A stretch of 64,000 nucleotides of DNA from Bacillota bacterium (GTDB lineage: Bacteria; Bacillota; Clostridia; Peptostreptococcales; Anaerovoracaceae): assembly GCA_017557505.1 (NCBI GenBank), contig JAFYYP010000013.1, forward strand, positions 40,121 through 104,120. Reading direction: 5' to 3'. The notes below the pieces were generated by a model. It ran no database searches. It saw nothing but the letters and a program-made list of their open reading frames with translations, and was not told where the DNA came from. The position numbers and the translations under genes were made by a program. Below, piece by piece: positions 34,110-42,963 of this stretch; the stretch's first letter is position 1, and every line of letters begins with the position of its first letter.

Positions 34110-34249
34110 GACTTTAATTCACGCCCTATCTAAGATAGGTGGGTCTCCTGCGGTCCGTTTTCTGCCTTCCACTGCAAACGGAGGCCTGACATACACGCGG
34201 ACGCGACATCCGGAATCCCAATGTGAAACTGTAGGTTGAATTACAAGTC
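34110..34249 (-). ncRNA. ssrS: Probable 6S RNA
   Basis: Between yebC and the sigma gene the minus strand has a closing helix, GACTTgTAATTCA paired with TGAATTAAAGTC, about 140 bases apart. Just inside are AACCTACAGTTTC and GACCCACCTATCTTAGATAGG, the kind of sequence I know from Firmicute 6S RNAs on the two sides of the open-promoter-like bubble. TCCGTTT/AAACGGA forms an inner stem. It is somewhat short for the family (usually 160-200). 6S RNA binds housekeeping RNA polymerase in stationary phase. Confidence 0.62.
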
Positions 34250-34276
34250 TTAACGCACACCCCAGGACAAAAGGTG

Positions 34277-35005
34277 CTATTCTTCGTATAGATCAAGCGT
34301 GCAGTTCGTATAGACTTTCTGCACGTCGTCATCGTCTTCGAGGATCTCGATCATCTTCTTCAGGCTCTTGATCGCCGATGCGTCTGTCGGGGTGCTTTCC
34401 ACGGAGGGGACCATTTCGACGTCCGCTTCCATGGGATTGATGCCCGCTTCTTTCAGGGCATCCGATACGGCTGTGAATGCGTCGGGCTCACAGACGACTT
34501 CGAAGCTGTCTTCGTATTCGATGATGTCGTCCGCGCCTGCTTCCAGAGCTACTTCCATCAACTGGTCTTCCGTCACGCCTTCTTCCTTGTCGAAGACGAA
34601 GACGCCCTTGCGGGAGAACATGTAGGAAACGCAGCCCGGTACGCCGAAGTTGCCGTTATATTTATCGAAGGCATGCTTGACGCTTGCCGTCGTTCTGTTC
34701 CTGTTATCAGTCAGGGTCTCTACGATGACGGCCACGCCGCCCGCACCGTACCCTTCGAAGGTAACTGTTTCGTAAGATTCGCCGCCGAGTTCTCCTGTGC
34801 CTTTCTTGATGGCTCTGGCGATGTTGTCGTTGGGCATGCCGATGCCCTTGGCCTTATCGATGGCCTGACGCAGCGAGGGGTTGTAATCGGGGTCTCCGCC
34901 CGCCTTCGCCGCAACTGTGATCAGTCTTGCATATTTCGTGAATACCGCAGCCCTTTTCGAGTCCTGAGCCGCTTTTCTCCCTGCTATGGTACCGTGTCTA
35001 CCCAT
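34277..35005 (-). CDS. yebC: YebC/TACO1 family protein
   Basis: The 242-residue protein is of the YebC family: GRHGTIAGRKAAQDSKRAAVF with PNDNIARAIKKGTG, YEGYGxGG-type FEGYGAGGVAVIVE and an acidic C-terminal domain. Family members were annotated as transcription regulators and some act on translation of difficult peptides. I start at MGRHGT (35005), with AAGGAAGGAG upstream. The gene is divergent from the MATE gene. Confidence 0.94.
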   Translation of the reverse strand: MGRHGTIAGRKAAQDSKRAAVFTKYARLITVAAKAGGDPDYNPSLRQAIDKAKGIGMPNDNIARAIKKGTGELGGESYETVTFEGYGAGGVAVIVETLTDNRNRTTASVKHAFDKYNGNFGVPGCVSYMFSRKGVFVFDKEEGVTEDQLMEVALEAGADDIIEYEDSFEVVCEPDAFTAVSDALKEAGINPMEADVEMVPSVESTPTDASAIKSLKKMIEILEDDDDVQKVYTNCTLDLYEE

Positions 35006-35036
35006 GGGTATCACTCCTTCCTTTAAATGTTAATTA

Positions 35037-35066
35037 ATATTACCACAATGCCTGCAAAATGTGCAA
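35037..35066 (-). promoter_or_regulatory. yebC promoter
   Basis: TTGCAC (35061-35066), an 18-bp spacer and TAATAT (35037-35042), reading toward yebC. Its -35 overlaps the -35 region of the divergent MATE gene, so the two promoters may compete. Confidence 0.6.
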
Positions 35067-35082
35067 CTTGCTTTAAAATTCA

Positions 35083-35088
35083 TATAAT
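35083..35088 (+). promoter_or_regulatory. -10 element of the MATE gene
   Basis: A perfect TATAAT with only a poor -35 (TGTGCA at 35060-35065). The expected start near 35095 leaves about ten bases before the chosen ATG. Confidence 0.5.
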
Positions 35089-35104
35089 GATAGAATTGCA
35101 TGCC

Positions 35105-36478
35105 ATGGAAACTAAAGAAGTTCACAACAAGAATACGCTGCGCATGGGTACGAAAGCCATGCTGCCGCTCATTATAGAGATGTCTCTGCCTTCGATGTTT
35201 TCGATGCTGATCCAGGCGTTGTACAACATCGTGGACAGCATTTTCGTGTCCAGACTTGGCGAATATGCTCTTTCGGCAGTGTCGCTCGTCTACCCCATCC
35301 AGCTCATCAACATCTCCGTCGGCGTCGGCGCCAGCATCGGTCTGTCGTCGCTGATCTCGAGAAGACTGGGCGCCAGGGATATCGAAGCGGCGCAGAATGC
35401 CGCGGAGCACGGCCTGTTCCTTGGGCTGTGCCACTGGATCATTTTTGTTCTGTTCGGCCTGTTCGGCAGCCGTCCGTTCGCTATGGCGTTCTCCGATAAT
35501 CCGACGCTCATCGAACCGGCTGTTTCCTACTGCAGCATCGTCTGCATCGGTTCGCTGTTCGCGCTGTGCTCGTCTTCGATGGAGAAGATCATGCAGGCCG
35601 GCGGCAACATGATCGCGCCGATGTGGTGCATGCTGACCGGAGCCATCACGAACATCATTTTGGACCCCATCATGATCTTCGGCCTGTTCGGCTTCCCGGC
35701 GCTCGGCGTCGCAGGCGCAGCCATCGCAACAGTCATAGGCCAATGTATGTGCTTTATCGTAGCGAATGTCTTCATGCACAAGCTGGACCTGCCCGTGAAA
35801 GTCAAATACGGACGCTTTGCGTTCAGCGGGCGTACCATCAAGGATATCTACCAGGTCGGTCTGCCCTCCATGGTGATGCAATCCATCGGTTCCGTCATGA
35901 CGATCTGCCTGAACGCGATCCTCATCGGATTCAGCGAAGCGGCTGTGGCGGTCCTGGGCGTATACTTCAAACTGCAAAGTTTTGTCTTTATGCCTGTTTT
36001 CGGCATGAACCAGGGCCTGATGCCCATCATGGGCTACAATTACGGTGCGCGCAACCGCAAGCGCCTGATGCAGGCTTACAAGATCGGCATCGTTCTGGCG
36101 CTGGGCATCATGATCGTCGGACTGCTGATCTTCCAGCTGATGCCGGACAAACTGATGGCTTTATTCAAGGCGGAGGGAGACCTGCTGAACGTCGGCATGA
36201 AGGCTCTTCGCACGATCTCGCTATGCTTCCCGTTCGCGGCGATTGGCATTATCACGGGGACCCTGTTCCAGGCCACGGGCCGCGGTATATACTCTCTGTT
36301 TACATCGCTGCTGCGCCAGTTGGTAATTATTGTGCCGGCAGCCTTCATCCTGAGCAAGGTGATCGGCGTCATGGGCGTATGGTATGCGTTCCCGCTGGCG
36401 GAGGGTTTCTCTCTCCTCTTCCAGATGCTGATGTTCAGGCGGCTGTGGTGGACTGATCTGTCGTTGATTCCAGAATAA
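35105..36478 (+). CDS. MATE family multidrug efflux transporter
   Basis: The protein has about 458 residues and 12 hydrophobic helices in two related halves, typical of MATE exporters: PSMFSMLIQALYNIVDSIFV in helix 1, GASIGLSSLISRRLGA, and MPVFGMNQGLMPIMGYNYGA in the second half. It should export cationic compounds against Na+ or H+. I start at METKEVHN; no Shine-Dalgarno is visible before this or the other in-frame ATGs. It is one of three plus-strand genes. Confidence 0.9.
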   Translation: METKEVHNKNTLRMGTKAMLPLIIEMSLPSMFSMLIQALYNIVDSIFVSRLGEYALSAVSLVYPIQLINISVGVGASIGLSSLISRRLGARDIEAAQNAAEHGLFLGLCHWIIFVLFGLFGSRPFAMAFSDNPTLIEPAVSYCSIVCIGSLFALCSSSMEKIMQAGGNMIAPMWCMLTGAITNIILDPIMIFGLFGFPALGVAGAAIATVIGQCMCFIVANVFMHKLDLPVKVKYGRFAFSGRTIKDIYQVGLPSMVMQSIGSVMTICLNAILIGFSEAAVAVLGVYFKLQSFVFMPVFGMNQGLMPIMGYNYGARNRKRLMQAYKIGIVLALGIMIVGLLIFQLMPDKLMALFKAEGDLLNVGMKALRTISLCFPFAAIGIITGTLFQATGRGIYSLFTSLLRQLVIIVPAAFILSKVIGVMGVWYAFPLAEGFSLLFQMLMFRRLWWTDLSLIPE

Positions 36479-36487
36479 AGGCAACAC

Positions 36488-36519
36488 AAAAGCGGACAAT
36501 TTTTGTCCGCTTTCTTTTT
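36488..36519. terminator. Bidirectional terminator between the MATE gene and cbiET
   Basis: An 11-bp stem, AAAGCGGACAA with TTGTCCGCTTT, is followed on the plus strand by CTTTTTA. It separates the convergent MATE gene from the cobalamin operon. Confidence 0.9.
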
Positions 36520-38488
36520 AATTCTGCATGGTGAAGATGTAGACCGGATTCTGCGCCGTCATTAGGTCGTAGCGGCCTAGCTTGCGTCCTCTGCTGACGT
36601 TGACGCAGCAGACGTCGGTCGCTGAGAAGTCTTTCGACGCTTCACTCAGTTCTGCAACGGTCTCTAAAGTGACTGCATTGGCAACGATGCGAGCGTTTGG
36701 ATTCTTCTCCAGAATGACCGCAAGGATCTCCTTCAGATTGCCTGTGCTGCCACCGACAAAGACGTGTGTCGGAGCCGGCAGGTCTTTAAGCGCTTCCGGC
36801 GCTGCTCCTTCCACGACCGTCATATTGACGACGTTGAACTTCTCCTGATTCTTTCGCGTCAGTTCTACGGCATCCTTTTCTTTTTCGATCGCGTAGACGT
36901 GTCCTTCGCTTGCCTGCAGCGCACATTCCACGGATACGCTGCCGCTGCCGGATCCGACGTCCCAGACGACTGCACCTTTCGTCAGCTGAAGTTTCGACAG
37001 CGTAACACTGCGGATCTCCTGCTTCGTCATAGGTACGTCCGCCCTGGTAAATGCTTCGTCTGCGATGCCGTGTGATACCGGGAAGTCTTTCCAGAAAGGA
37101 TTTTCGACGAGAAGAACGCTCAACGGATCGTAAGTGCCCTGTACAAGTCTGTCGACAGTACCGGACACGATGCATTCGTCTTCGTAACCGAGCTTTTGTC
37201 CGATAAAAGCGTTCAGGTTGCCCAGACCTGCTTCCTGCAGGCGGATCAGCGCGTCGGATGCTCCGGATTGTCCTCCCAATAAAGCAAATACTGCCGGATT
37301 TTCTTTTACGCAGCGTACAAGATCGGTCTGCCTGCCGTGGAGGCTGATCGCCTTGACGTCCTGCCAGGTGCGGCCGAGTTTCGCGCAGAAATACGACAAA
37401 CTTCCGATGCCGGGCAGGATCGTAACGTCAGCTTGTATGCCTTGTCTTTCGAGTTCTTCTTTCAGACTCTTTGCGCCGCTGTAGAATCCGGTGTCGCCCG
37501 AGAACAGAACGGCAAAAAACGCCGCATTTTCTCGTTTTATCACTTCAGCGATATCCTTTGCAGCGATAGCGGCAAACATGCGGCTATGGGCCGTTTTGCG
37601 CCCTTCAAGCATGCGTTGCGCACCGATGAGGACTTCTGCCGATTCGATCGTCTTCTTCGCATCCGCCGTCAGCGTGCCTTCCGTACCCATGCCGATGCCG
37701 ACCATGGTCACGGTCTTGCGTTTCGGTGCAAGACCGAGCTTGTTTTCCAGGAGCGTGACCGTCTCTTCCAAAGACGATCCCACTTCCTTTTCTACCGGTC
37801 TGCCGATAATAACACTTTTTACACCACAGGCATTCGCTGCAGCGATCTTTTCTTCGTAGCCGCCGGCGCTGCCTGTGTCTTTCGTCACCATCCAGGCAGC
37901 CTTTACCTGTTTCAGCATCGCCGCGTTCATCTCTTCGCTGAACGGTCCCTGGATCGCCAGGATGTGATCCGCGGGAAGACCGCACTCGGTGCAGATGCGC
38001 AGAGAATCCGCCAGAGGCAGCAGGCGCACGTAGATCCTTTCCTTCAGCACAGGATCCGCACAGTAATCAGGCAGCGTTTTGCTTCCCGTCGTCAGCAGAA
38101 TGTTTCCTTCTGTCTTTTTCAGGAATTCGACGCATTCAGCCGTATCCGCCACGAATATGCCGTCTTCTTCTGAAGCCGTGCTATCGCGCAGCAGACGGAT
38201 ATATTCCGTAGCGGTCGCTTCCGCTGCGGTGCGTATGCTCTCCGTGATGTGTTCGGCATACGGATGTGTAGCGTCTACGACAGCCGCAAACGGTTCGGTA
38301 CGGAGCAGCGCTTCGATCGCATCGCGCGGCATGCGTCCTGCCAGCACGTCGCAGTCCGGGAGCTGACCCATCGTCACTTCCCCGTATTCCGTCGCGACGC
38401 AGACAGTCAGCTTTGCTCCGCGTCCTGCGAGCGCTTCCGCCAGTTTTCTTCCTTCGCTTGTTCCCGCAAAAATGCAGAGTCTATTCAT
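36518..38488 (-). CDS. Fused CbiJ (CobK)-CbiE-CbiT
   Basis: The 656-residue protein joins three enzymes. Residues 1-250 are cobalt-precorrin-6A reductase (FAGTSEGRKLAEAL, VDATHPYAEHI). Residues 255-460 are the C5-methyltransferase CbiE, a tetrapyrrole methylase (VGIGMGTEGTLTADAK, FSGDTGFYSGAK, LPGIGSLSYF). Residues 470-656 are the C15-methylating decarboxylase CbiT (GAVVWDVGSGSGSVSVECAL). CbiE-CbiT fusions are common (CobL); adding CbiJ in front places three consecutive reactions on one chain. It is the last gene of the operon, overlapping cbiH by eight bases. Confidence 0.93.
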   Translation of the reverse strand: MNRLCIFAGTSEGRKLAEALAGRGAKLTVCVATEYGEVTMGQLPDCDVLAGRMPRDAIEALLRTEPFAAVVDATHPYAEHITESIRTAAEATATEYIRLLRDSTASEEDGIFVADTAECVEFLKKTEGNILLTTGSKTLPDYCADPVLKERIYVRLLPLADSLRICTECGLPADHILAIQGPFSEEMNAAMLKQVKAAWMVTKDTGSAGGYEEKIAAANACGVKSVIIGRPVEKEVGSSLEETVTLLENKLGLAPKRKTVTMVGIGMGTEGTLTADAKKTIESAEVLIGAQRMLEGRKTAHSRMFAAIAAKDIAEVIKRENAAFFAVLFSGDTGFYSGAKSLKEELERQGIQADVTILPGIGSLSYFCAKLGRTWQDVKAISLHGRQTDLVRCVKENPAVFALLGGQSGASDALIRLQEAGLGNLNAFIGQKLGYEDECIVSGTVDRLVQGTYDPLSVLLVENPFWKDFPVSHGIADEAFTRADVPMTKQEIRSVTLSKLQLTKGAVVWDVGSGSGSVSVECALQASEGHVYAIEKEKDAVELTRKNQEKFNVVNMTVVEGAAPEALKDLPAPTHVFVGGSTGNLKEILAVILEKNPNARIVANAVTLETVAELSEASKDFSATDVCCVNVSRGRKLGRYDLMTAQNPVYIFTMQN

Positions 38489-39209
38489 GCTTGTATCCTC
38501 TCGGGGTCACCATGCGTCCGTCCAGTTTCTTCGTCTGGCTGTTGCCGATGAAGACCGTCGTGAACATATCGACTTTCGTATCGCGCAGTTCCTGCAATGT
38601 CATGATCTCACACGACTGTCCTTCGCGTCCGATATTGCGCACTGTGCCGCAAATGGTTTCAGGGTCCTTGTACCGCAGCATAATGTCGCTAGCTTTCTGC
38701 AGATAATCCGCACGCTTGTGGCTGGACGGATTATACAGCGCGATACAGAAATCCGCCGCTGCTGCCGCATCCAGTCTTTTTTCGATCTTTTCCCATGGCG
38801 TGAGCAGGTCCGACAGCGAAATGACCGCAAAATCGTGTGTCAACGGCGCGCCAAGCACGGCTCCGCCGCTCAAAGCTGCCGTAACGCCGGCAACCACTTC
38901 GACTTCCACGTCTTTTCCTTCCGCTTCTTCCAGAACAGGTCCTGCCATGCCGTATACGCCTGCGTCGCCGCTGGAGATCATGGCGACTGTCTTGCCTGCA
39001 CAAGCTGCTTCCACTGCCATGCGGCAGCGTTCGACTTCCTGTTTCATGGGCGTCGACAGATATTCTTTATCCGGGAAGATGGGTTTTACCAGATCCGTAT
39101 AGACAGGATATCCGATAATAACATCCGACTCCTTCAAAGCCTGCATCGCCTGCAGGGTCATGAATTCCTGCCCGCCCGGGCCTATGCCGATCACATAAAG
39201 CTTACTCAA
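38481..39209 (-). CDS. cbiH: Cobalt-precorrin-3B C17-methyltransferase
   Basis: The 242-residue tetrapyrrole methylase begins LYVIGIGPGGQEFMTLQAMQ and has the CbiH/CobJ features ISSGDAGVYGMAGPVLE and the NPSSHKRADYL segment. It methylates C17 and drives ring contraction. It overlaps both neighbours by eight bases, indicating translational coupling. Confidence 0.95.
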   Translation of the reverse strand: MSKLYVIGIGPGGQEFMTLQAMQALKESDVIIGYPVYTDLVKPIFPDKEYLSTPMKQEVERCRMAVEAACAGKTVAMISSGDAGVYGMAGPVLEEAEGKDVEVEVVAGVTAALSGGAVLGAPLTHDFAVISLSDLLTPWEKIEKRLDAAAAADFCIALYNPSSHKRADYLQKASDIMLRYKDPETICGTVRNIGREGQSCEIMTLQELRDTKVDMFTTVFIGNSQTKKLDGRMVTPRGYKHE

Positions 39210-40203
39210 AGGTCAACCTCCTGTTCTCCAGCGCGACAGCCACGGTGACCCCGTCAGCTGCCGTTTTGCGTATGATGAGCTGCGCGTCTTTTCCTGCGGA
39301 CATGACCGCGGAACGCTCGCACACGTTATCCACACCGACCTGCGTCTGTACGAAGGCAGATGCTGAAAAATCGCCCTGCAGACGCTGCAGATCTTCCGCA
39401 GAATAGAATACAGTTGGAACACCGAGTTCTCTTGCGAATGCAAGCAGTCCTTCCTCGTCTGCCTTGACGTCTATGGACGCGATCTGCTTTACAGCCCGTA
39501 CGTCTATACCGTGATCTGCCAGCGTCTTTTTGACAAGACTTTGGATCTGCTCTGCAGGCGTTCCGCGCCTGCACCCTATACCCAAGTGCAGACATTTCGG
39601 GATCAGATGCAGCGTATTCCGGAACGGATCTTTCGTCTTGCAAGAAACGGAAGCGCCCAAATCTCCCGATTGACCTAAAACAATACCTTTCGGCAATTTT
39701 CCTTCAATAGTCAGCTCTGAACACAGCGGCAGATCGCGCTTCAGGATCTCTGCAGAGAACGCTTTTGCCAGATCCATGGAATCGATCATCAATCCCTGTT
39801 TCGCCGCCCAGGCGTCGACGGAAAAACGTTCGTTGACGTCTGTCGCCGTTGTTATAACCGGGTCTGCGCCGATCGCAGCCGCTATGTATTTCGTCAGTTC
39901 GTTCGCGCCTCCGATATGACCAGACAGCAGCGAGATGGCGTGCTGTCCCCTTTCATCAATGACAATGACAGCCGGATCACACGTCTTAGAGACAACGTAA
40001 GGCGCAATGGCGCGTACGGCGATTCCGCAGGCACCGACGAATATGAGCGCGTCACAGGAACCGAACAGCATCCCGGCCTTTTCCGACAGGTCGCCTCTCG
40101 GCTGTACACAGCTGACCTCCCATTCACCGGCCATCGATTCCGCGATCTGCTGCGCCAGTCTTCCTCCTCTTTCCGAGAACGATAATACCGCGCACTGCTT
40201 CAT
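39202..40203 (-). CDS. cbiG: Cobalt-precorrin-5A hydrolase
   Basis: The 333-residue protein has the CbiG N-terminal part (FVGACGIAVRAIAPYV, VIDERGQHAISLLSGHIGGA) and the conserved C-terminal CobE-like part (HLGIGCRRGTPAEQI, FYSAEDLQRLQG). It opens the lactone formed after ring contraction and releases acetaldehyde in the anaerobic pathway. The end overlaps cbiH and the start overlaps the cbiF stop. Confidence 0.95.
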   Translation of the reverse strand: MKQCAVLSFSERGGRLAQQIAESMAGEWEVSCVQPRGDLSEKAGMLFGSCDALIFVGACGIAVRAIAPYVVSKTCDPAVIVIDERGQHAISLLSGHIGGANELTKYIAAAIGADPVITTATDVNERFSVDAWAAKQGLMIDSMDLAKAFSAEILKRDLPLCSELTIEGKLPKGIVLGQSGDLGASVSCKTKDPFRNTLHLIPKCLHLGIGCRRGTPAEQIQSLVKKTLADHGIDVRAVKQIASIDVKADEEGLLAFARELGVPTVFYSAEDLQRLQGDFSASAFVQTQVGVDNVCERSAVMSAGKDAQLIIRKTAADGVTVAVALENRRLTFE

Positions 40204-40955
40204 TTCGTGGCCTCCCGGAATTCGGTCGTAAACCCGGGATCGTACAGTTTCGAACGTTCGTAACGGTCTCCGAGAAAATAGCCGACGACGATCAAGGCAG
40301 TTTTCGTAATATTGTTTTCTGTCGCCTTATCAGCAAGTTCACATAATCTGCAGCGCACGATCTTCTCTTCCGGCCAGCTGGCCTTGTAAACGATGGCTGC
40401 AGGAGTATCCGGAGAGAATCCGCCCGCCATCAGTTCGCTCTGCAGGCCTTCGAGCAGTCCCGTGCTCAGGAACAGGCACATCGTGGTCTGATGCTGAGCC
40501 AGACTGCGCAGTTTTTCCTTCTCCGGCACGGGAGTACGTCCTTCCATGCGCGTGATCATCACAGTCTGCGACACGTCCGGCAGCGTATATTCCGCTTTCA
40601 GACTGGCAGCTGCACCGGAAAAAGCGCTCACACCCGGACAGACGTCGTACGATATGCCCAGCGGATCCAGCGCGTCGAACTGCTCGCGTATCGCGCCGTA
40701 GATGGACGGGTCACCCGTGTGCAGACGGACTGTTGTTTTTCCTTCCGACTCCGCCTTCTGCATGACTTCGATCACCTGTTCCAGCGTCATATAGGCGCTG
40801 TCGTGGATCTCGCAGCCTTCCTTGCAATATTTCAGCAACTCCGGGTTCACCAGGGATCCCGCATAGATGACGACGTCCGCTTCGGACAGCAGTCTGGCTC
40901 CTCTGACTGTAATGAGATCGGGTGCGCCGCATCCGGCTCCGACAAAATGGATCAT
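40200..40955 (-). CDS. cbiF: Cobalt-precorrin-4 C11-methyltransferase
   Basis: The 251-residue tetrapyrrole methylase has the CbiF/CobM signatures HFVGAGCGAPDLITVRGARL, VIYAGSLVNPELL and HTGDPSIYGAIREQ. It methylates C11. The ATG overlaps nothing but lies 11 bases past cbiC; its stop overlaps the cbiG start. Confidence 0.96.
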   Translation of the reverse strand: MIHFVGAGCGAPDLITVRGARLLSEADVVIYAGSLVNPELLKYCKEGCEIHDSAYMTLEQVIEVMQKAESEGKTTVRLHTGDPSIYGAIREQFDALDPLGISYDVCPGVSAFSGAAASLKAEYTLPDVSQTVMITRMEGRTPVPEKEKLRSLAQHQTTMCLFLSTGLLEGLQSELMAGGFSPDTPAAIVYKASWPEEKIVRCRLCELADKATENNITKTALIVVGYFLGDRYERSKLYDPGFTTEFREATK

Positions 40956-40966
40956 GGGTTCTCCTT

Positions 40967-41602
40967 TCAGATACCTTCTCTTGTGACCAGCTGATACAGC
41001 ACGGCATTCACGATAGACGCCGCGACGTTGCTGCCGCCCTTGCGGCCGCGTGCCACAATATAGTTGGGGACGGTCTGCATCAGTTCTTCTTTCGCCTCGA
41101 CGACGTTGACGAACCCGACGGGCACACCGATGACCATCTCAGGCATCAGTCTTCCTTCACGGTACAGGCTGCAGATGGACTGCAGCGCCGTCGGCGCGTT
41201 GCCGACCGCAAAGATCAGCGGTCTTTCGAGACGCGCAGCTTTTTCCATGGAAACGAGAGATCTCGTAACGCCTCTCTCCTTCGCTTCCGCTGCCACGTCC
41301 GCATCTGCGATAAAGCAGTGCACCTGCCCGCCGAACTGCGCCAGCGTTTTCTTATTGATCCCTGAGAGCGCCATGGTCGTATCGGTGACGATATCGCATC
41401 CGTTCGCGATAGCCGCCTTCATCTTCTCCACAGCATGTTCCGAGAAGGCAAGCGTTTCGAAATACTCGAAATCTGCTGTCGTATGGATGACGCGGCGAAT
41501 CAGAAGATCGTATTCCGGATCCGCTTTCTGATCCGGATATCGCTGCGCAAGCTCTTCCGCGATGATCTCAAAACTTCTCTTTTCGATCTCCATCGGCTTC
41601 AT
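40967..41602 (-). CDS. cbiC: Cobalt-precorrin-8 methylmutase
   Basis: The 211-residue CbiC/CobH protein has RRVIHTTADFEYFETLAF, GCDIVTDTTMALSGINK and FAVGNAPTALQSI, including the histidine (VIHTTAD) that moves the methyl group from C11 to C12 and so makes cobyrinate. It starts within an ATGA overlap with the cbiA stop. Confidence 0.96.
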   Translation of the reverse strand: MKPMEIEKRSFEIIAEELAQRYPDQKADPEYDLLIRRVIHTTADFEYFETLAFSEHAVEKMKAAIANGCDIVTDTTMALSGINKKTLAQFGGQVHCFIADADVAAEAKERGVTRSLVSMEKAARLERPLIFAVGNAPTALQSICSLYREGRLMPEMVIGVPVGFVNVVEAKEELMQTVPNYIVARGRKGGSNVAASIVNAVLYQLVTREGI

Positions 41603-42963
41603 CGGGCCGTTCTCCTCTCTTTAAACCGGATGCAGGCATCCGCAAAGCGCTGTGTTGCCTGCGGACAGCTGGGCAGATACAGATGCGGATAGCCCGCATA
41701 CAGGGTCTCCGAAGTATAGCCGCAGCGCCAGGTCTTGCCGTTCGGTTTCTCTGCGTTCAGCGCGCTGCCGGGTTCGTCCGCATCCCAGTAATGGAATTCA
41801 TGGCCCTTGATCTTCGTACCGGGCTCGAACAGCAGACTTTCTTCTTCAGCGCTGATCTCCGCGTAACCGAAACGCGTCAATTTGCCTGTGCTGTGGACGG
41901 ACGTATCGAACACGCCGCACATCGCCTTGCCTGCAATATCTCTGCATAAATACATGAATCCGCCGCATTCCGCCATGGTCGGAAGGCCGTCTTCGACCGC
42001 TTCCCGGATCTGTTCGCGCATGCCTTCGTTTGCTTCCAACGCGTCGGCATAAAGCTCGGGATAGCCGCCGCCGAGCATCAGACCGTCGCATTGCGGCAGT
42101 TCCCGATCGTTCACAGGACTGAACGCGACGATGTCTGCGCCAAGTGCTTCCATCAGTTCGAGATTGGCTCTGTAGTAGAAGCAGAACGCCTTGTCCTTTG
42201 CGACTGCCAGCCGGAACGGACCGCGCTTTTCAATGTCAGGCGCATATGCCGGGAGATCAGGAGCTTCCTGCATCATTTCTAATATAATATCGATCGCAAG
42301 TGTTTTTTCAGCCTGTGCAGCCAGTTTCTGCATCTTGGTTTGCAGACATTCGATCTCAGATGCTGTTATAAGGCCCAAATAGCGGCTTTCCAGCGAGATA
42401 TCGGGGTCATTGGGTAAATATCCCAACACAGGGATACGGCACTCGTTTTCGACCGTTTTTTTGAGCCGTTCATAACTGGCTTCGCTCGCCCTGTTGAAAA
42501 TGACGCCCGCGATATGCGCGTCCGGGCGGAACGTCTGATAGCCTTTGATCAGCGCTGCTGCCGACAGCGCCATGCCGCGCACGTTCATGACGAGGATCAC
42601 TTTCGTCTGCAGCACTTTCGATACGTGATATGCCGACGCCTCGTCCGAGTCCATGGCCATACCGTCATAAAAGCCCATGACGCCTTCGATCACGTTGAAT
42701 TGCCGGGCGTGACACGCGAACAGCCTTCTCGCGTCTTCCTCGCCGCTGAAGAACAGGTCGACGTTCATGCTGTCCGTACCGATGATGTTCGAATGAAACA
42801 TCGGATCGATGTAATCCGGCCCGCATTTGAACGACGCGACGTCGAGTCCGCGGTTCACGAGAGCCTGCAGCAGCGCGCAGACGGCTGTCGTTTTGCCGCA
42901 GCCGCTGTTCGTACCTGCGATCATGATGCGGGGCGCTTTTTTCATGGTCACGTTGGAGATCAT
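41599..42963 (-). CDS. cbiA: Cobyrinate a,c-diamide synthase
   Basis: The 454-residue glutamine amidotransferase has an N-terminal ATPase domain (IAGTNSGCGKTTAVCALLQA) and a C-terminal class I-like amidase domain with the nucleophile Cys in MAECGGFMYL and LMLGGGYPELYA. It amidates the a and c side chains. I start at the ATG of the ATGA overlap with the cobyric acid synthase stop (42963), with AAGGTGG five bases upstream; an in-frame GTG lies at 42972. Confidence 0.96.
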   Translation of the reverse strand: MISNVTMKKAPRIMIAGTNSGCGKTTAVCALLQALVNRGLDVASFKCGPDYIDPMFHSNIIGTDSMNVDLFFSGEEDARRLFACHARQFNVIEGVMGFYDGMAMDSDEASAYHVSKVLQTKVILVMNVRGMALSAAALIKGYQTFRPDAHIAGVIFNRASEASYERLKKTVENECRIPVLGYLPNDPDISLESRYLGLITASEIECLQTKMQKLAAQAEKTLAIDIILEMMQEAPDLPAYAPDIEKRGPFRLAVAKDKAFCFYYRANLELMEALGADIVAFSPVNDRELPQCDGLMLGGGYPELYADALEANEGMREQIREAVEDGLPTMAECGGFMYLCRDIAGKAMCGVFDTSVHSTGKLTRFGYAEISAEEESLLFEPGTKIKGHEFHYWDADEPGSALNAEKPNGKTWRCGYTSETLYAGYPHLYLPSCPQATQRFADACIRFKERRTAR

